From positions 199,401 to 263,400 of the forward strand of contig NZ_QRJZ01000001.1 in NCBI RefSeq assembly GCF_003470665.1: a stretch of 64,000 nucleotides of DNA. Direction: 5' to 3'. Of the stretch, positions 1-8,357 are shown one piece after another. Position numbers and translations under genes: made by a program. How positions within the stretch are numbered: position 1 is the stretch's first letter; each line of letters starts with the position of its first letter. The notes beneath the pieces are model-generated. The model was not told where the DNA came from. It worked only from the letters and a program-made list of their open reading frames with translations, and searched no databases. The DNA comes from Collinsella sp. AM17-1 (GTDB taxonomy: Bacteria; Actinomycetota; Coriobacteriia; Coriobacteriales; Coriobacteriaceae).

Positions 1-137
1 TCAAGCCGATCGCTTAATCGGTAACCAGCCTCTTTCTCGAAGCAAAAATCACAACGCAGGTTACAGCCATGCGTCAAAACAATCTCGCATTGCTTCAATC
101 TGTTCTCATCGTTGGAAGTCATCTCTTCCCCATCCAT
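1..137 (-). CDS. Radical SAM enzyme, N-terminal part (cut by window edge)
   Basis: Forty-five codons are visible before the gene runs off the left edge. The start ATG at 137 opens MDGEEMTSNDENRL, and the sequence CNLRCDFCF follows at about residues 29-37. This is the CxxxCxxC triad that binds the 4Fe-4S cluster of radical SAM enzymes. The motif lies only about 30 residues from the N-terminus, so no peptide-binding domain precedes it, unlike the maturase at 2512-4038. The gene follows the UvrA-like gene by 50 bp on the same strand and is probably the fourth gene of the peptide cluster, acting on the same precursor or in a later step. Without the C-terminal half the subfamily (SPASM, methyltransferase or other) cannot be told. 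Confidence 0.8.
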   Translation of the reverse strand, partial: MDGEEMTSNDENRLKQCEIVLTHGCNLRCDFCFEKEAGYRLSDRL

Positions 138-187
138 CTTTCGGGCAATCACTCACAGCTAGTTACAAGTAAAATGGCAGCTGAAGG

Positions 188-2524
188 CTAAATCGCGTCG
201 TCGAGCCCGTAGAGCGATGACAAGGCATCCGCAAACACGGCAGCTGGCAAACCCTGGCTGACGATCGTCCCGCCCGCCCCGCCGCTAGCAAGGCCGAAGT
301 CGACGATATAATCGGAGACAGCGGCGATAAATTCAACGTTATGCTCGATAATCAGAATAGTGTCGCCTTTTTCCTGCAGAGAGAAAAGAACCTTCACGAA
401 CCTCTCTATATCTGTATCGCTCAAACCGGATGTCGGTTCATCCAGTATGTACAGGTTCTTTCCATGGGAGGGAACGCCGAGAGCTCTTGCCAGCTTGATC
501 CTCTGCGCTTCGCCGCCAGAAAGACTCATGGACATCTGGCCGAGCTTCAGATAGCCGAGACCGAGTTTCATCATGCTTGCAAGAACGGAGCTTATCTTCT
601 TCGAGTCGCTGAAAACATCGACCATATCCGCAACCGGGGTCTCGAGGGCATCCAGTATTGTCATGCCTCGATACGCAACAGACAGGACTTTGTCGCTAAA
701 TCTTTTTCCGCCGCACTCTGGGCAAGTTATGTAAGAGCTAGGCAGATAATTCAATTCGATTTTTTGCAGACCGGTGCCCTGGCAGCATTCGCAACGTCCG
801 CCCTTGACATTCATGCTGAATTGAGATGCCCCGAGCTTGAGCTTCTTTGCCGAATCCGTTTTCGCGAATAAAGAGCGCATGTCGTCAAAGATTCCCAAGT
901 AGGAGACGACGGTCGACCTAGGGGTTTTCCCTACGGGAGCCTGATTCACCTGAATAACCCGCTTGACGGAATCGCGACCGTGGAAATACTCGCAGCAGCC
1001 TCCGTCGATCGAGGCAAAGCACTTTGCGATCGCCTGCGCCAGTGTCGACTTCCCGGAACCGGAAACGCCTGTAATGCAGGTGATTCCCCCTACGGGAAAC
1101 CGGACCGTCTGTCCCTTTATGTTGCGGAAGGAAATTCCTCCGATTTCGAAAAACCGACCTGCTTCAAACGGGATTTTGAAAGACAGCGGCTGGCCTTTGT
1201 CGGGACGCGGAGCTCTATCCATCAGATAGCCGCCTTCTGGCCCACCAACCGGTCCCAACTCGATAATGCCGTCCGCGGACGAAATGTACTGCTTGTTATG
1301 CTCGATAGCGATGACAGTATTTCCCCGATCAACCAGCTCTTTTGTCGCTTGCGTTATTCGGCCGATATCCCTGGAATGCAGCCCCTTGCAGGGTTCGTCA
1401 AGTATGTAGAGCAATCCCCTTAGAGAGCATGTAAGCTGCGTCGCTATTCGAACCCGCTGCCGCTCTCCGTCAGAAAGGGAGGGAACGGTCCTGGCCAGAA
1501 AAAGGTAGCCAACGTTGAGCTTGATCAGGGCATCCAGCTTGCGCACCGCGCCATCTACAAGCTGGGCAATGGCGTCGCCGTGGGGTGTGGAGGCTCTGAG
1601 ATCCCCGATCTCGCAAAGCCATGAGCGAAGCAAAGTCAGTTCCATATGCTCCGCCGCGGCGTAGTTCACCCCGTCCACCTTGTAGGCTAGGACATCAGGT
1701 CGAAGCTTTGCTCCTCCGCAAGCAGAGCATGGCCGCTCCTCCGTGAACCGGCCAAACGTAGATAACCGCTCCGAAGAAGATTCGCAATCCGACATGCGTT
1801 TCATAATGGCAGGGATGGCGCCCTCCAGGTGTACATAATGGCGTTTCCTCCGCTTTCCCTCTTTGTACGAAAGCTGATAGCGTATTCCCTCATCTGCGCG
1901 GAGAAGAAGGTCGAGCTCGCGCTCGGATAATTCGGACACTTTTTTCTCGATGTCTATCCCGTAGTGTTCGCAAAGAGCCTCCAGATATTTCTGCTCTTTG
2001 CTTTCGGGAGAACCCTTAAAGAAAAGAATTCCTCCATCCCTCAGCGTTACTTCGCGATCGGGAATCAGGAGAGATTCGGATACAGCCCTCTCTATACCCA
2101 GGCCAGAACAGTTTGGGCATACAGACTTCGGATTGTTTGATGAGAAGGTGCTTTCGGTGACATCCTGAGATTTATCACTGTTCACAATCGAAAAGACGGA
2201 GCGGAGGTAATAAGCGATCTCCGTAACGGTTCCTACCGTGGATCTAGGATTAACGTTGTAATAGTTCTGAGAAACGTTCAGGGCCGGATGAAGATTTTCG
2301 ATGGATCCAACCTTGGGCTTGCTCATCAGCTTTTGGCCGTAGAGATTCCCCGTCATGCCCTCGAGGAAGCCCCGCTGGCTCTCTGCATAGATAGTATCGA
2401 ACACTAGGGAGGATTTGCCGCACCCGGAGCAACCGGTGACACAAGTGAAAGAATCGAGAGGGATATCCAAGTCGATATGCTTCAGATTGTGCTCATAGGC
2501 ATCCCTGATAATCAGCTTTTCCAT
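188..2524 (-). CDS. UvrA-like ABC protein, short drug-resistance type
   Basis: This 778-residue soluble protein carries two ABC ATPase halves. Walker A motifs GCSGCGKSS (residues 31-39) and GVSGSGKST are paired with signatures LSDGERQRV and LSGGEAQRI, and CxxC zinc motifs (CPNC, CSAC, CECC, CPEC) are present. Housekeeping UvrA is about 940 residues, so this copy is some 160 shorter. That fits the reduced UvrA paralogues known to protect antibiotic producers, such as DrrC of the daunorubicin cluster (about 760 residues). Its start overlaps the end of the upstream radical SAM gene by 13 bp, implying translational coupling. I infer self-protection against the product of the cluster, possibly a DNA-binding one. 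A general repair role cannot be excluded. Confidence 0.85.
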   Translation of the reverse strand: MEKLIIRDAYEHNLKHIDLDIPLDSFTCVTGCSGCGKSSLVFDTIYAESQRGFLEGMTGNLYGQKLMSKPKVGSIENLHPALNVSQNYYNVNPRSTVGTVTEIAYYLRSVFSIVNSDKSQDVTESTFSSNNPKSVCPNCSGLGIERAVSESLLIPDREVTLRDGGILFFKGSPESKEQKYLEALCEHYGIDIEKKVSELSERELDLLLRADEGIRYQLSYKEGKRRKRHYVHLEGAIPAIMKRMSDCESSSERLSTFGRFTEERPCSACGGAKLRPDVLAYKVDGVNYAAAEHMELTLLRSWLCEIGDLRASTPHGDAIAQLVDGAVRKLDALIKLNVGYLFLARTVPSLSDGERQRVRIATQLTCSLRGLLYILDEPCKGLHSRDIGRITQATKELVDRGNTVIAIEHNKQYISSADGIIELGPVGGPEGGYLMDRAPRPDKGQPLSFKIPFEAGRFFEIGGISFRNIKGQTVRFPVGGITCITGVSGSGKSTLAQAIAKCFASIDGGCCEYFHGRDSVKRVIQVNQAPVGKTPRSTVVSYLGIFDDMRSLFAKTDSAKKLKLGASQFSMNVKGGRCECCQGTGLQKIELNYLPSSYITCPECGGKRFSDKVLSVAYRGMTILDALETPVADMVDVFSDSKKISSVLASMMKLGLGYLKLGQMSMSLSGGEAQRIKLARALGVPSHGKNLYILDEPTSGLSDTDIERFVKVLFSLQEKGDTILIIEHNVEFIAAVSDYIVDFGLASGGAGGTIVSQGLPAAVFADALSSLYGLDDAI

Positions 2525-4038
2525 GCTTGCGTGGCCCCCATCTGACCCGTCGCATCACTTGTGCCGACTTCTTTAACAGCACTTTGAGAATCCGATTCCG
2601 CCTCTTGTTTGATTTCGAGGAAATCCAATACCTTACGCCGAGTCTTGGAGGCGACCTTGCAGTGGAAGTCATCGATGAAGAACGGATTGCCATCCGGATT
2701 CTCATTAGCGTTGGCCATCATGCAAACGGTGCAATAACCTCGGTTTTCGCAGCTAACGCATTTGGAGAAAGAATCCCTTTTGATACCTCGCAGCCATCTG
2801 ATCTTTTCCGAGTCCTCCCACACTTCCTTTAGAGTACTTGCATTGAGGTTCCCGATAACATTCGACTGCCACCCGGCGCATGGAAAGACGTTCCCCTCAA
2901 CCGAGACACAAAGGCTGTACCTACATACAGAGCAGACAGGGTCCTTTCCCGTCAGAAGCTCTTTCTCCGATGCCGCCTCTTTTATTACGCGCGCGAATCC
3001 CTCCGACATCTCCTTATCCAGCACAGCATCAAGTTCGTCGAGCGAAATGCGGTTATCTAGATTGCCTCCAGAGTGATCGCATGATGCGAATATCACGGGC
3101 TCTACTGCCACAGCGACGTTATGCTCTCTTGCCCATACGACAACATCGATGAAGCTATCCTTGTTTTGCTTCATTACGGGACAAGAAATCTGCACTGGAA
3201 TCCCAGCTTCAATCAGCCTCAAAATGCCATCGACCGTCTTATTGAAGCTGCCGACCAGGCCGGTGATTGAGTCATGCGCCAAGGGGTCCATCGAGTAGAG
3301 CGAAGTTTGGACAGAGAGAAGCGGATTCTTCACCATTTCCGAAATGTGGTCATCGGTTAGCATGGTCAGGTTTGATAGGACATTGACTGAAAGGTCGAGC
3401 TCCCTGCAGCGTTTCAGAAAGTCGTTGAAGTCTTTATGGAGAAGGGGCTCGCCGCCGGAGAAGGTCACGTGGATGGCGTTCAAACGTCTTGCCTCTTCAA
3501 GAATCCTTAAAATAAGGTTCGTTTCAATTGTCTTCGTCTTGCATTCATCCGGAATATAGCAATGGACGCAATGCTCGTTGCATGCGCTCGCGACATCGAA
3601 ATGTATGCTCCTGAGAAAGTCGCTGGGGCCCATCAGGCCTCCTGCGCAATCTTCCATCGGAACGATCGGGGTTCTCTCCCCATAAGACGACGCAGGCACG
3701 GAGGGCAAACCCCGGTCGATGCAAGACGAAGCGGTTAGGCCCTCACTCAAGTATCCTTTTTCGACAAGAGAGTGGAAGAAATCGACAACATCGAGTTTCA
3801 GGTCTTCTCGACCAATGCCCCTGAATATCCGCATCAAGTCATCTACTACGTCCTCAACGTCTCTCGGGCTTTTACTCAACATCGAAAGCATGACCGCGCC
3901 GCTCTCAGATACAAAAGTCTCGCCAGGCCGGAAGCTCGAGTCGTCGAGAAAGCGATATCCATAATCGGAATTATCCGCAATATAGCCATGGTGCTCGTAC
4001 TGCCTGAATAAAATATCATTACGGATTTTGTAGAACAT
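2512..4038 (-). CDS. Radical SAM/SPASM peptide maturase with N-terminal recognition domain
   Basis: The 508-residue protein begins with about 100 residues resembling a PqqD-like peptide-recognition domain. The radical SAM cluster motif CNEHCVHC follows (C153, C157, C160), with the SAM-contacting FSGGEPL near 193. The C-terminal SPASM region has many cysteines (C369, C372, C377, C387, C427, C430, C436, C439, C460) expected to bind auxiliary 4Fe-4S clusters. This architecture is typical of enzymes that install thioether or carbon crosslinks in ribosomal peptides. The gene lies about 100 bp downstream of the 33-codon precursor, beyond a terminator, and is coupled to the UvrA-like gene. The maturase role is well supported by family; the chemistry on this substrate is inference. 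Confidence 0.9.
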   Translation of the reverse strand: MFYKIRNDILFRQYEHHGYIADNSDYGYRFLDDSSFRPGETFVSESGAVMLSMLSKSPRDVEDVVDDLMRIFRGIGREDLKLDVVDFFHSLVEKGYLSEGLTASSCIDRGLPSVPASSYGERTPIVPMEDCAGGLMGPSDFLRSIHFDVASACNEHCVHCYIPDECKTKTIETNLILRILEEARRLNAIHVTFSGGEPLLHKDFNDFLKRCRELDLSVNVLSNLTMLTDDHISEMVKNPLLSVQTSLYSMDPLAHDSITGLVGSFNKTVDGILRLIEAGIPVQISCPVMKQNKDSFIDVVVWAREHNVAVAVEPVIFASCDHSGGNLDNRISLDELDAVLDKEMSEGFARVIKEAASEKELLTGKDPVCSVCRYSLCVSVEGNVFPCAGWQSNVIGNLNASTLKEVWEDSEKIRWLRGIKRDSFSKCVSCENRGYCTVCMMANANENPDGNPFFIDDFHCKVASKTRRKVLDFLEIKQEAESDSQSAVKEVGTSDATGQMGATQAWKS

Positions 4039-4071
4039 CTGGAAACCCCGAGTAATGCGTCGCAGAAAAGT

Positions 4072-4110
4072 CGATTAAAAAGAAAAGACGCAGAGTGAAA
4101 CCCTGCGTCT
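4072..4110 (-). terminator. Terminator/attenuator between precursor and maturase genes
   Basis: Reading the minus strand, AGACGCAG pairs with CTGCGTCT around a short loop and is followed by TTTTCTTTTT. It sits between the peptide gene and the radical SAM gene. A partial terminator here would keep the precursor transcript far more abundant than the enzyme transcript, the usual arrangement in RiPP operons. Confidence 0.8.
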
Positions 4111-4135
4111 CGCGATGTCTTGTGCGGAATCCGGG

Positions 4136-4237
4136 CTAAGCCTTGTTTACGCTACAGGGCCTTCCGCAAGGACCGTCACCGCATTTGGCCATGTTGACCG
4201 TTTCGGGCTTCAGAATCACAGGCTTGACATACTCCAT
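4136..4237 (-). CDS. Small three-cysteine peptide, probable RiPP precursor
   Basis: The gene encodes 33 residues: a leader-like part MEYVKPVILKPETVNMA followed by a core KCGDGPCGRPCSVNKA with cysteines at 19, 24 and 28. An AGGGG Shine-Dalgarno lies 5 bp before the ATG at 4237. It is followed by a terminator and then by a radical SAM/SPASM maturase with a peptide-recognition domain, which is the classical precursor-enzyme layout. The three closely spaced cysteines among Gly and Pro suit thioether bridge formation. The reading frame stays open for 23 codons upstream of the ATG (to about 4306) but without an ATG or GTG start there. I cannot place the peptide in a named family. Its identity as a precursor is inference from context and composition. 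Confidence 0.75.
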   Translation of the reverse strand: MEYVKPVILKPETVNMAKCGDGPCGRPCSVNKA

Positions 4238-4497
4238 AGTTTCCCCTTCCCGAAGGATTCTAACTATTTCATCCTCAATGTATTTTCCCAGAATTGCCCA
4301 ATCTCTTCAAGCGTTCGAAGGCATACCCTGCGAACAACTCAGCTTTCCTCAGCTTTCCCTTCCTGCAAATACATCCGATTTTTCTTTCCGCATCAAATTT
4401 GCAATAGTTTGGAACCGGACACCGAAACAGTAGCTAGAGGGGGTTCGGAGTCACTGCCCCGTACCTTCCGCTACCGGGGGCAGCTGGTGAAACATAA

Positions 4498-4692
4498 CCG
4501 CTTAAAGAGCTCGGGGGACGGTGCTTCAACAACATCGCGTACGCGAGCCTAGACGACAATCCCGGCATGCGCGAGCAGTTCAAGACCGACTACGACATCG
4601 CACGCGCTATATCCAATTCAGGGGGGGTGCTTACTCTTCCGCCCGGCAAGCACACTGTCCATCCCGTCCGAACTCCTCCGCAAGGTAATTGA
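4498..4692 (+). pseudogene. Short coding remnant of unknown origin
   Basis: An open plus-strand frame here reads FNNIAYASLDDNPGMREQF followed by KTDYDIARAI, which has normal protein composition and codon use. It has no start codon, no ribosome site and no downstream domain, and its end runs into the 3' end of the oppositely oriented AbiJ-like gene. It is best seen as an internal piece of a lost gene left between two accessory modules. The 390 bp between this point and the peptide gene otherwise holds only the presumed promoter region of the peptide cluster. Confidence 0.35.
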
Positions 4693-5536
4693 CGAATGCA
4701 GAACAGGTCACCAGCATGTACTTAGCAAATACAGGATCGAGATCTACGGGCTCGCCCTCCCCTCCGTGCCTGATGCCATCTGCATCGCTTGTGTATCCGA
4801 ACATCCTCTTCCATGCTTCCGCCAGAGACTTATGCAGACCGCGAGTTTTTCTCAGCGACTCAACGGCGTCGGCGAGCGTGCCGGTTTTTATGGGAGAGAT
4901 CCTCCTTGCGGCAGATTCTGCAGCAGAAATTGATTCCTTTACGGAATTGAGGCAGTCTGGGTCGGGTCTCATTGCCAGAAGCTCCAACGCATGCTGGATA
5001 TGAGCGCTGGCCCCCGCCAAACCGCTTTCCGCAGACATGCTTTGTTCGATTGATGCAAGCTCGAGTTCGTTAGATACGGGTACAATCCGCTCGCCAAGAA
5101 AGCGATAGCCAGACCCCTCAGCTTCGAGAACCGCATTCACGTCCTTTTGGAAGTCTTTTTTTGGATCGCCGACATCCCACCCACATCCTCCGTATCCGAA
5201 ATTCGGGGGTTCTGGCTCTAGCGCACCAAGGTCATTAAGCTCGTTGTAGACGAACTCGATCAAGTCGTAGCAGACGTACCATTGGCCATTAAAGACCCAA
5301 TCTCGCAGCTCTTGATAAAATTCATCGCTATAGACGGGAAACGTATCGACAGGATTGTGCCATTCCATCGTCCAGAGCTCCTTGCAGATCGCCTCCGCAT
5401 TTGAGCCTCGTGAATAATCTCCTAAAATCCTATGAACCATGTTGTAAATGCTCATTCGAAGCTCTTCGTTGGCACATTCGATTTGCAGCACCTCTCGAGG
5501 CTTTACGAAACCGAGCCGCTCGGAAAACAACGCCAT
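4631..5536 (-). CDS. AbiJ-like abortive infection protein with HEPN-type C-terminus
   Basis: The 301-residue protein opens with FSERLGFVKPREV, the hallmark of the AbiJ N-terminal domain 4 family. It has the aromatic patch NGQWYVCYDLIEFVYNEL in the middle and VLEAEGSGYRFLGERIVPV before residue 160. The C-terminal 130 residues are helical and end in FGYTSDADGIRHGGEG, with the Arg-His pair typical of HEPN ribonuclease-like domains. AbiJ proteins are phage-exclusion factors that arrest infected cells, probably by RNA cleavage. A GAGGGGG ribosome site precedes the ATG at 5536. It stands alone between the RiPP cluster and prophage debris. The family call is firm; phage-triggered toxicity is inferred from the family. 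Confidence 0.8.
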   Translation of the reverse strand: MALFSERLGFVKPREVLQIECANEELRMSIYNMVHRILGDYSRGSNAEAICKELWTMEWHNPVDTFPVYSDEFYQELRDWVFNGQWYVCYDLIEFVYNELNDLGALEPEPPNFGYGGCGWDVGDPKKDFQKDVNAVLEAEGSGYRFLGERIVPVSNELELASIEQSMSAESGLAGASAHIQHALELLAMRPDPDCLNSVKESISAAESAARRISPIKTGTLADAVESLRKTRGLHKSLAEAWKRMFGYTSDADGIRHGGEGEPVDLDPVFAKYMLVTCSAFVNYLAEEFGRDGQCACRAEE

Positions 5537-6035
5537 GATCGATTACCCCCTCATCCTTCAGCCCGCCTATCGCCACCGCAATCTGACCTTTCAAGGCCTC
5601 AGCAATTGCCATTCGTTCTTTTTGGGTGGAATGGCCGTAGGGCCATTCCCAAGTTCTGGCGACGTTGAGCCAGCAACGCAGACAGCACAATCGCCTTTTC
5701 TAACTCCATAGCAATCTAGCAGCATTCTAAATCGCAACCTGGCTCAGGAATGCATGAACAATCACCAATCCTATGCTTGCCTTAAATTATGTAGGCCATT
5801 AGGGAATCAAGAGGCGCCAAATCCATGCCACCTTCCCTGATCGGAATCTATCCACCATCAGAAATACAATCATCTGCACGATTCGCGATCCTGGAAGCGG
5901 CGTGTAAAGAAAATTATTTCAGCAGACTGGCTTCTCCAAGAAGTCTCTGCGGACTTCTCAATTTAGATTAGAGCGAAGCGTTTATCATAAGAAGCGTCTG
6001 ACGGGAGTATCGGCATAAATGCCAAATTAGGGGCC
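5537..6035. other. Intergenic stretch without a convincing gene
   Basis: About 500 bp separate the AbiJ-like gene from the next plus-strand gene. A 48-codon open frame starts at the ATG near 5823 (MPPSLIGIYPPSEIQ) and ends at a TAG just before 5970, but it has no clear ribosome site. It may be a broken 5' extension of the following gene. The divergent promoters of both neighbours must lie here. Confidence 0.4.
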
Positions 6036-6686
6036 ATGCAGCATCGAGTATTAGACGAGCAACCCGCTTCACGGCACAAGCAGGACGAGATATTGTCGGT
6101 AAATCCCAGCAACGGAATCGAGCGAATAACGATCTTTGAGTCAATGCCCTGGAAAGAGGAGCTGCATAGCTTGATCGACCAGCTCGCCTCGACAACACTT
6201 TCCCTTGAATGCGATGAAGATGACAAGAGCGACTTTATTGCTGAACGAGCGTTGATATACTCGGCATTCGTTGCCAGGTTGCTGATAGACGCCAAGAAAA
6301 CCACCGACCCGATAAGCGGCCACAACATTTCCGTTGGCGTCATTTCGAATAAATTAGAAAGCCCTGAGCATGTCCAGCCCTTGCTTCGTCGATTCCCGGA
6401 ACGCGATTACTACGACTTCGAGAACGAGGTGGTTCAGCCTGTTTCCTGCAGGAGAATACTTAACCAGATCATTCATTCGTTTATAATCCCGACTTTCGAA
6501 GTTGGAGAGGATGGGACCATTTTGGGCTTCTTCGTTGCATCGGACCAAAGCGCGAACGATAAGCTTTACCATGTCAAACTAGAAAGCTGGATAGGGTATC
6601 TAGAGTCCATAGCGAACGACGACATAACAACCATGGAAGCCCGCTTTGACCAAGATAAAGGGAAATGGATCGAAACCAGACGATAG
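6036..6686 (+). CDS. Hypothetical protein
   Basis: The frame encodes up to 216 residues. The first 36 are low-confidence, and an internal ATG at 6144 (MPWKEELHSLIDQL) is a plausible alternative start. The protein is acidic and soluble, without membrane segments, signal peptide or cysteine motifs. It contains alternating helix and strand segments such as NQIIHSFIIPTFEVGEDG and YHVKLESWIGYLESI. I do not recognise the family. Codon use matches the neighbouring island genes rather than the core. Its place next to an AbiJ-type gene suggests a mobile-island or defence-associated protein, but nothing in the sequence gives a function. Confidence 0.55.
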   Translation: MQHRVLDEQPASRHKQDEILSVNPSNGIERITIFESMPWKEELHSLIDQLASTTLSLECDEDDKSDFIAERALIYSAFVARLLIDAKKTTDPISGHNISVGVISNKLESPEHVQPLLRRFPERDYYDFENEVVQPVSCRRILNQIIHSFIIPTFEVGEDGTILGFFVASDQSANDKLYHVKLESWIGYLESIANDDITTMEARFDQDKGKWIETRR

Positions 6687-6949
6687 TCGTTTGCCGAGTG
6701 CATCTGCTGGGCTGCCCCACTTACCCGCTCAGCATCGCCTGCTCGCTCCTTTCCCGAGAAGCATTTCGCTTAAACATGCCTTGCATGGTACTGGCATCAG
6801 AACCGGTCGATGAAAACCAAATCTCACCCATCGAGCAAGATGACCTCATTTCGAAGAAATGCAAGCCCCCTGCGATAATTCCCCTTTGCGAAAATGGGAG
6901 TAATCGCCAGGGAATAGTCGCGAATCGGGCAGAGCAGGAGCGCAAGTCA

Positions 6950-6982
6950 CATTTTGTAATCACCCCGCCCGATTACAAAATG
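6950..6982. repeat. Perfect 12-bp inverted repeat
   Basis: CATTTTGTAATC at 6950-6961 and its exact complement at 6971-6982 flank a 9-base spacer. There is no T-run on either side, so it is not a standard terminator. It could be a protein-binding site or a remnant of a mobile-element end. The surrounding 6687-7188 stretch has no supported gene. Confidence 0.5.
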
Positions 6983-7058
6983 ATTCGCTCTACAAGGAAC
7001 TTCCCGAACAAGAAGCAACGAGATGGCATGAAGCGAAATGTATTTTAAAGTCGCTACG

Positions 7059-7075
7059 ATCGAGTGGGAGTAAGC
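7059..7075 (+). repeat. Junction-like motif matching guaA 3' end (copy 1)
   Basis: The 16 bases TCGAGTGGGAGTAAGC at 7060-7075 are identical to 35622-35637, where they encode the last residues (VEWE) and stop of the GMP synthase gene. Shorter matches to the same string occur at 7308-7320, 11499-11510 and 20668-20680. The 3' end of guaA is a known integration site for genomic islands, so these may be old attachment-site copies. Confidence 0.45.
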
Positions 7076-7188
7076 CGATGGGGCTTTGACTTGCACTTTT
7101 GAGTGCCGCACTGTGCCGCTGAGTTTCGTTTTGTACGAGAATCACGGCAAAGCCGCCAGCGACATTGGTGAGTAAATACGGTAATCGA

Positions 7189-7222
7189 GCCTCCGTTCCC
7201 ATGTTGGGACGGAGGCTTTTTC
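7189..7222 (+). terminator. Rho-independent terminator with no intact gene upstream
   Basis: GCCTCCGT pairs with ACGGAGGC, with a further CCC/GGG pairing inside, and TTTTTC follows. It is a good plus-strand terminator orphaned in a decayed region, showing that a plus-strand transcription unit once ended here. Confidence 0.7.
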
Positions 7223-7324
7223 TTTGCCGTTTTACTACCTTTTACCTGCGATTTTGCAATTTACTCCCCGTGTTTGAAGACGGTAAGGCACGGGGCGGTA
7301 TTCGGAGAAATGGGAGTAAGGGTT

Positions 7325-7374
7325 TATCCCAAGTGAGTAGACGCGCGATTTTTGTCCCCGAGGGCGAAACGGGG
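7325..7374. repeat. 50-bp repeat, copy 1 (second copy at 17775)
   Basis: The segment beginning TTATCCCAAGTGAGTAGAC recurs at 17775-17822 with about 80% identity over roughly 50 bp. Both copies lie next to decayed genes: the first beside the GTGGGAGTA motif at 7308, the second at the broken end of the methyltransferase remnant. They may be the two ends, or two insertions, of one element. Confidence 0.45.
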
Positions 7375-7526
7375 TCGTTTCGGGGACCGTGAAACTCAAA
7401 TCGAACTCAATGGGCATTTTTGCGGTCTCCGTACGGCGTTTCCTCAGGTGGTTAATGGGGAGTAAAGAATCTCGCTGCTAAGGAAGCGACGTTCAGCGCT
7501 CTGCGGTCAAGGCTATGACCACCTGA

Positions 7527-7697
7527 GGGGTGCCGGCGGTGGGGTTCTCGGGCGCGGCGGTGATCGACTCTTTGTTCACCGAGGTGGGCTTGACGAGCTA
7601 CGCCTACTGGTTCACTGGCTTCTCCGCCATGAGCGAGGTGGCGGGCTTCGAGCACCTTTTGGGCATAGCGGACACCATGCAGGCGTTTACGAGCTAA
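7527..7697 (+). pseudogene. 3' fragment of an unknown gene
   Basis: A plus-strand frame preceded by an in-frame TGA and ending at the TAA at 7695-7697 encodes GFSGAAVIDSLFTEVGLTSY followed by AYWFTGFSAM and FEHLLGIADTMQAFTS. The composition is that of a real protein, partly hydrophobic, but it has no start and lacks an upstream part. I do not recognise it. It is one of several 5'-truncated genes between 7.5 and 11.5 kb. Confidence 0.45.
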
Positions 7698-8357
7698 GGG
7701 CAGCTGGAGGGCATCTGCGCTGTGGGCCTCGACGCAGCGGCATGAAGAAGGCGGGCTCGGTGCCCTACTCGTATAGCCGCCTGGTGAGCGGCGCGGGCAG
7801 GTTCGTGCCGGTGGGACCTCAGGTGCTTCTGAGTTGGAATGGACCGCGGGGCATGCTGATCGCCCGGCCAAAGACAGCCGCACGTGGCCCGTGGGCGAAC
7901 TGTTCGACAACGGCAGTTCGCTTTCAGGCTCGGGCGTCATCCGCGCGGGTGAGAGGTGGTGGCGGACGCGTTCTTCGCGCGCAACTCGAAAGACGCGCGC
8001 ACAGTGGTAACCAAGGGCAGTGTGGCGTGCGGTGCTGAGGCGTGCACGAACTTCTGGGTCTGCAGTTGCTCGGTGCTTACCCGCGTGGATGGCATGAACT
8101 CACTCTGGGGCGTGGTGAAGATACAGCGTGCGTCTAACCCGTGCACGGCTTTGGAGCCGATTGACCTGCATGGGCTCAAGGCGTCCGCGCCGGGGATCGC
8201 GACGTATGCTTTGGCGCGCTCGAAGCTAAAGACGATTCTGATGGACTCAGACTGGTTGCTGCGGGGAACTCAGATATTTGACGGTGGAGCGGGATGGGGA
8301 GCCCCCACGTCCCTTGTGGAGGCGCGAGGGCTTAACGAGTTCAAAAATTATTTGCCG
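7698..8357. other. Decayed region, no intact gene
   Basis: Several overlapping frames are open here, the longest on the plus strand from 7956, but each contains only short protein-like stretches (for example GSVACGAEACTNFWVCSCSV), without a ribosome site, and the likely frame changes along the way. The end overlaps a convincing minus-strand gene. I read it as debris of one or two genes related to the fragment at 7527-7697. Confidence 0.4.

Noticed and set aside
6665-7048. 127-codon plus-strand frame after the hypothetical gene
   Set aside because: It overlaps the preceding gene, has no ribosome site and contains the inverted repeat at 6950; composition is not convincing.
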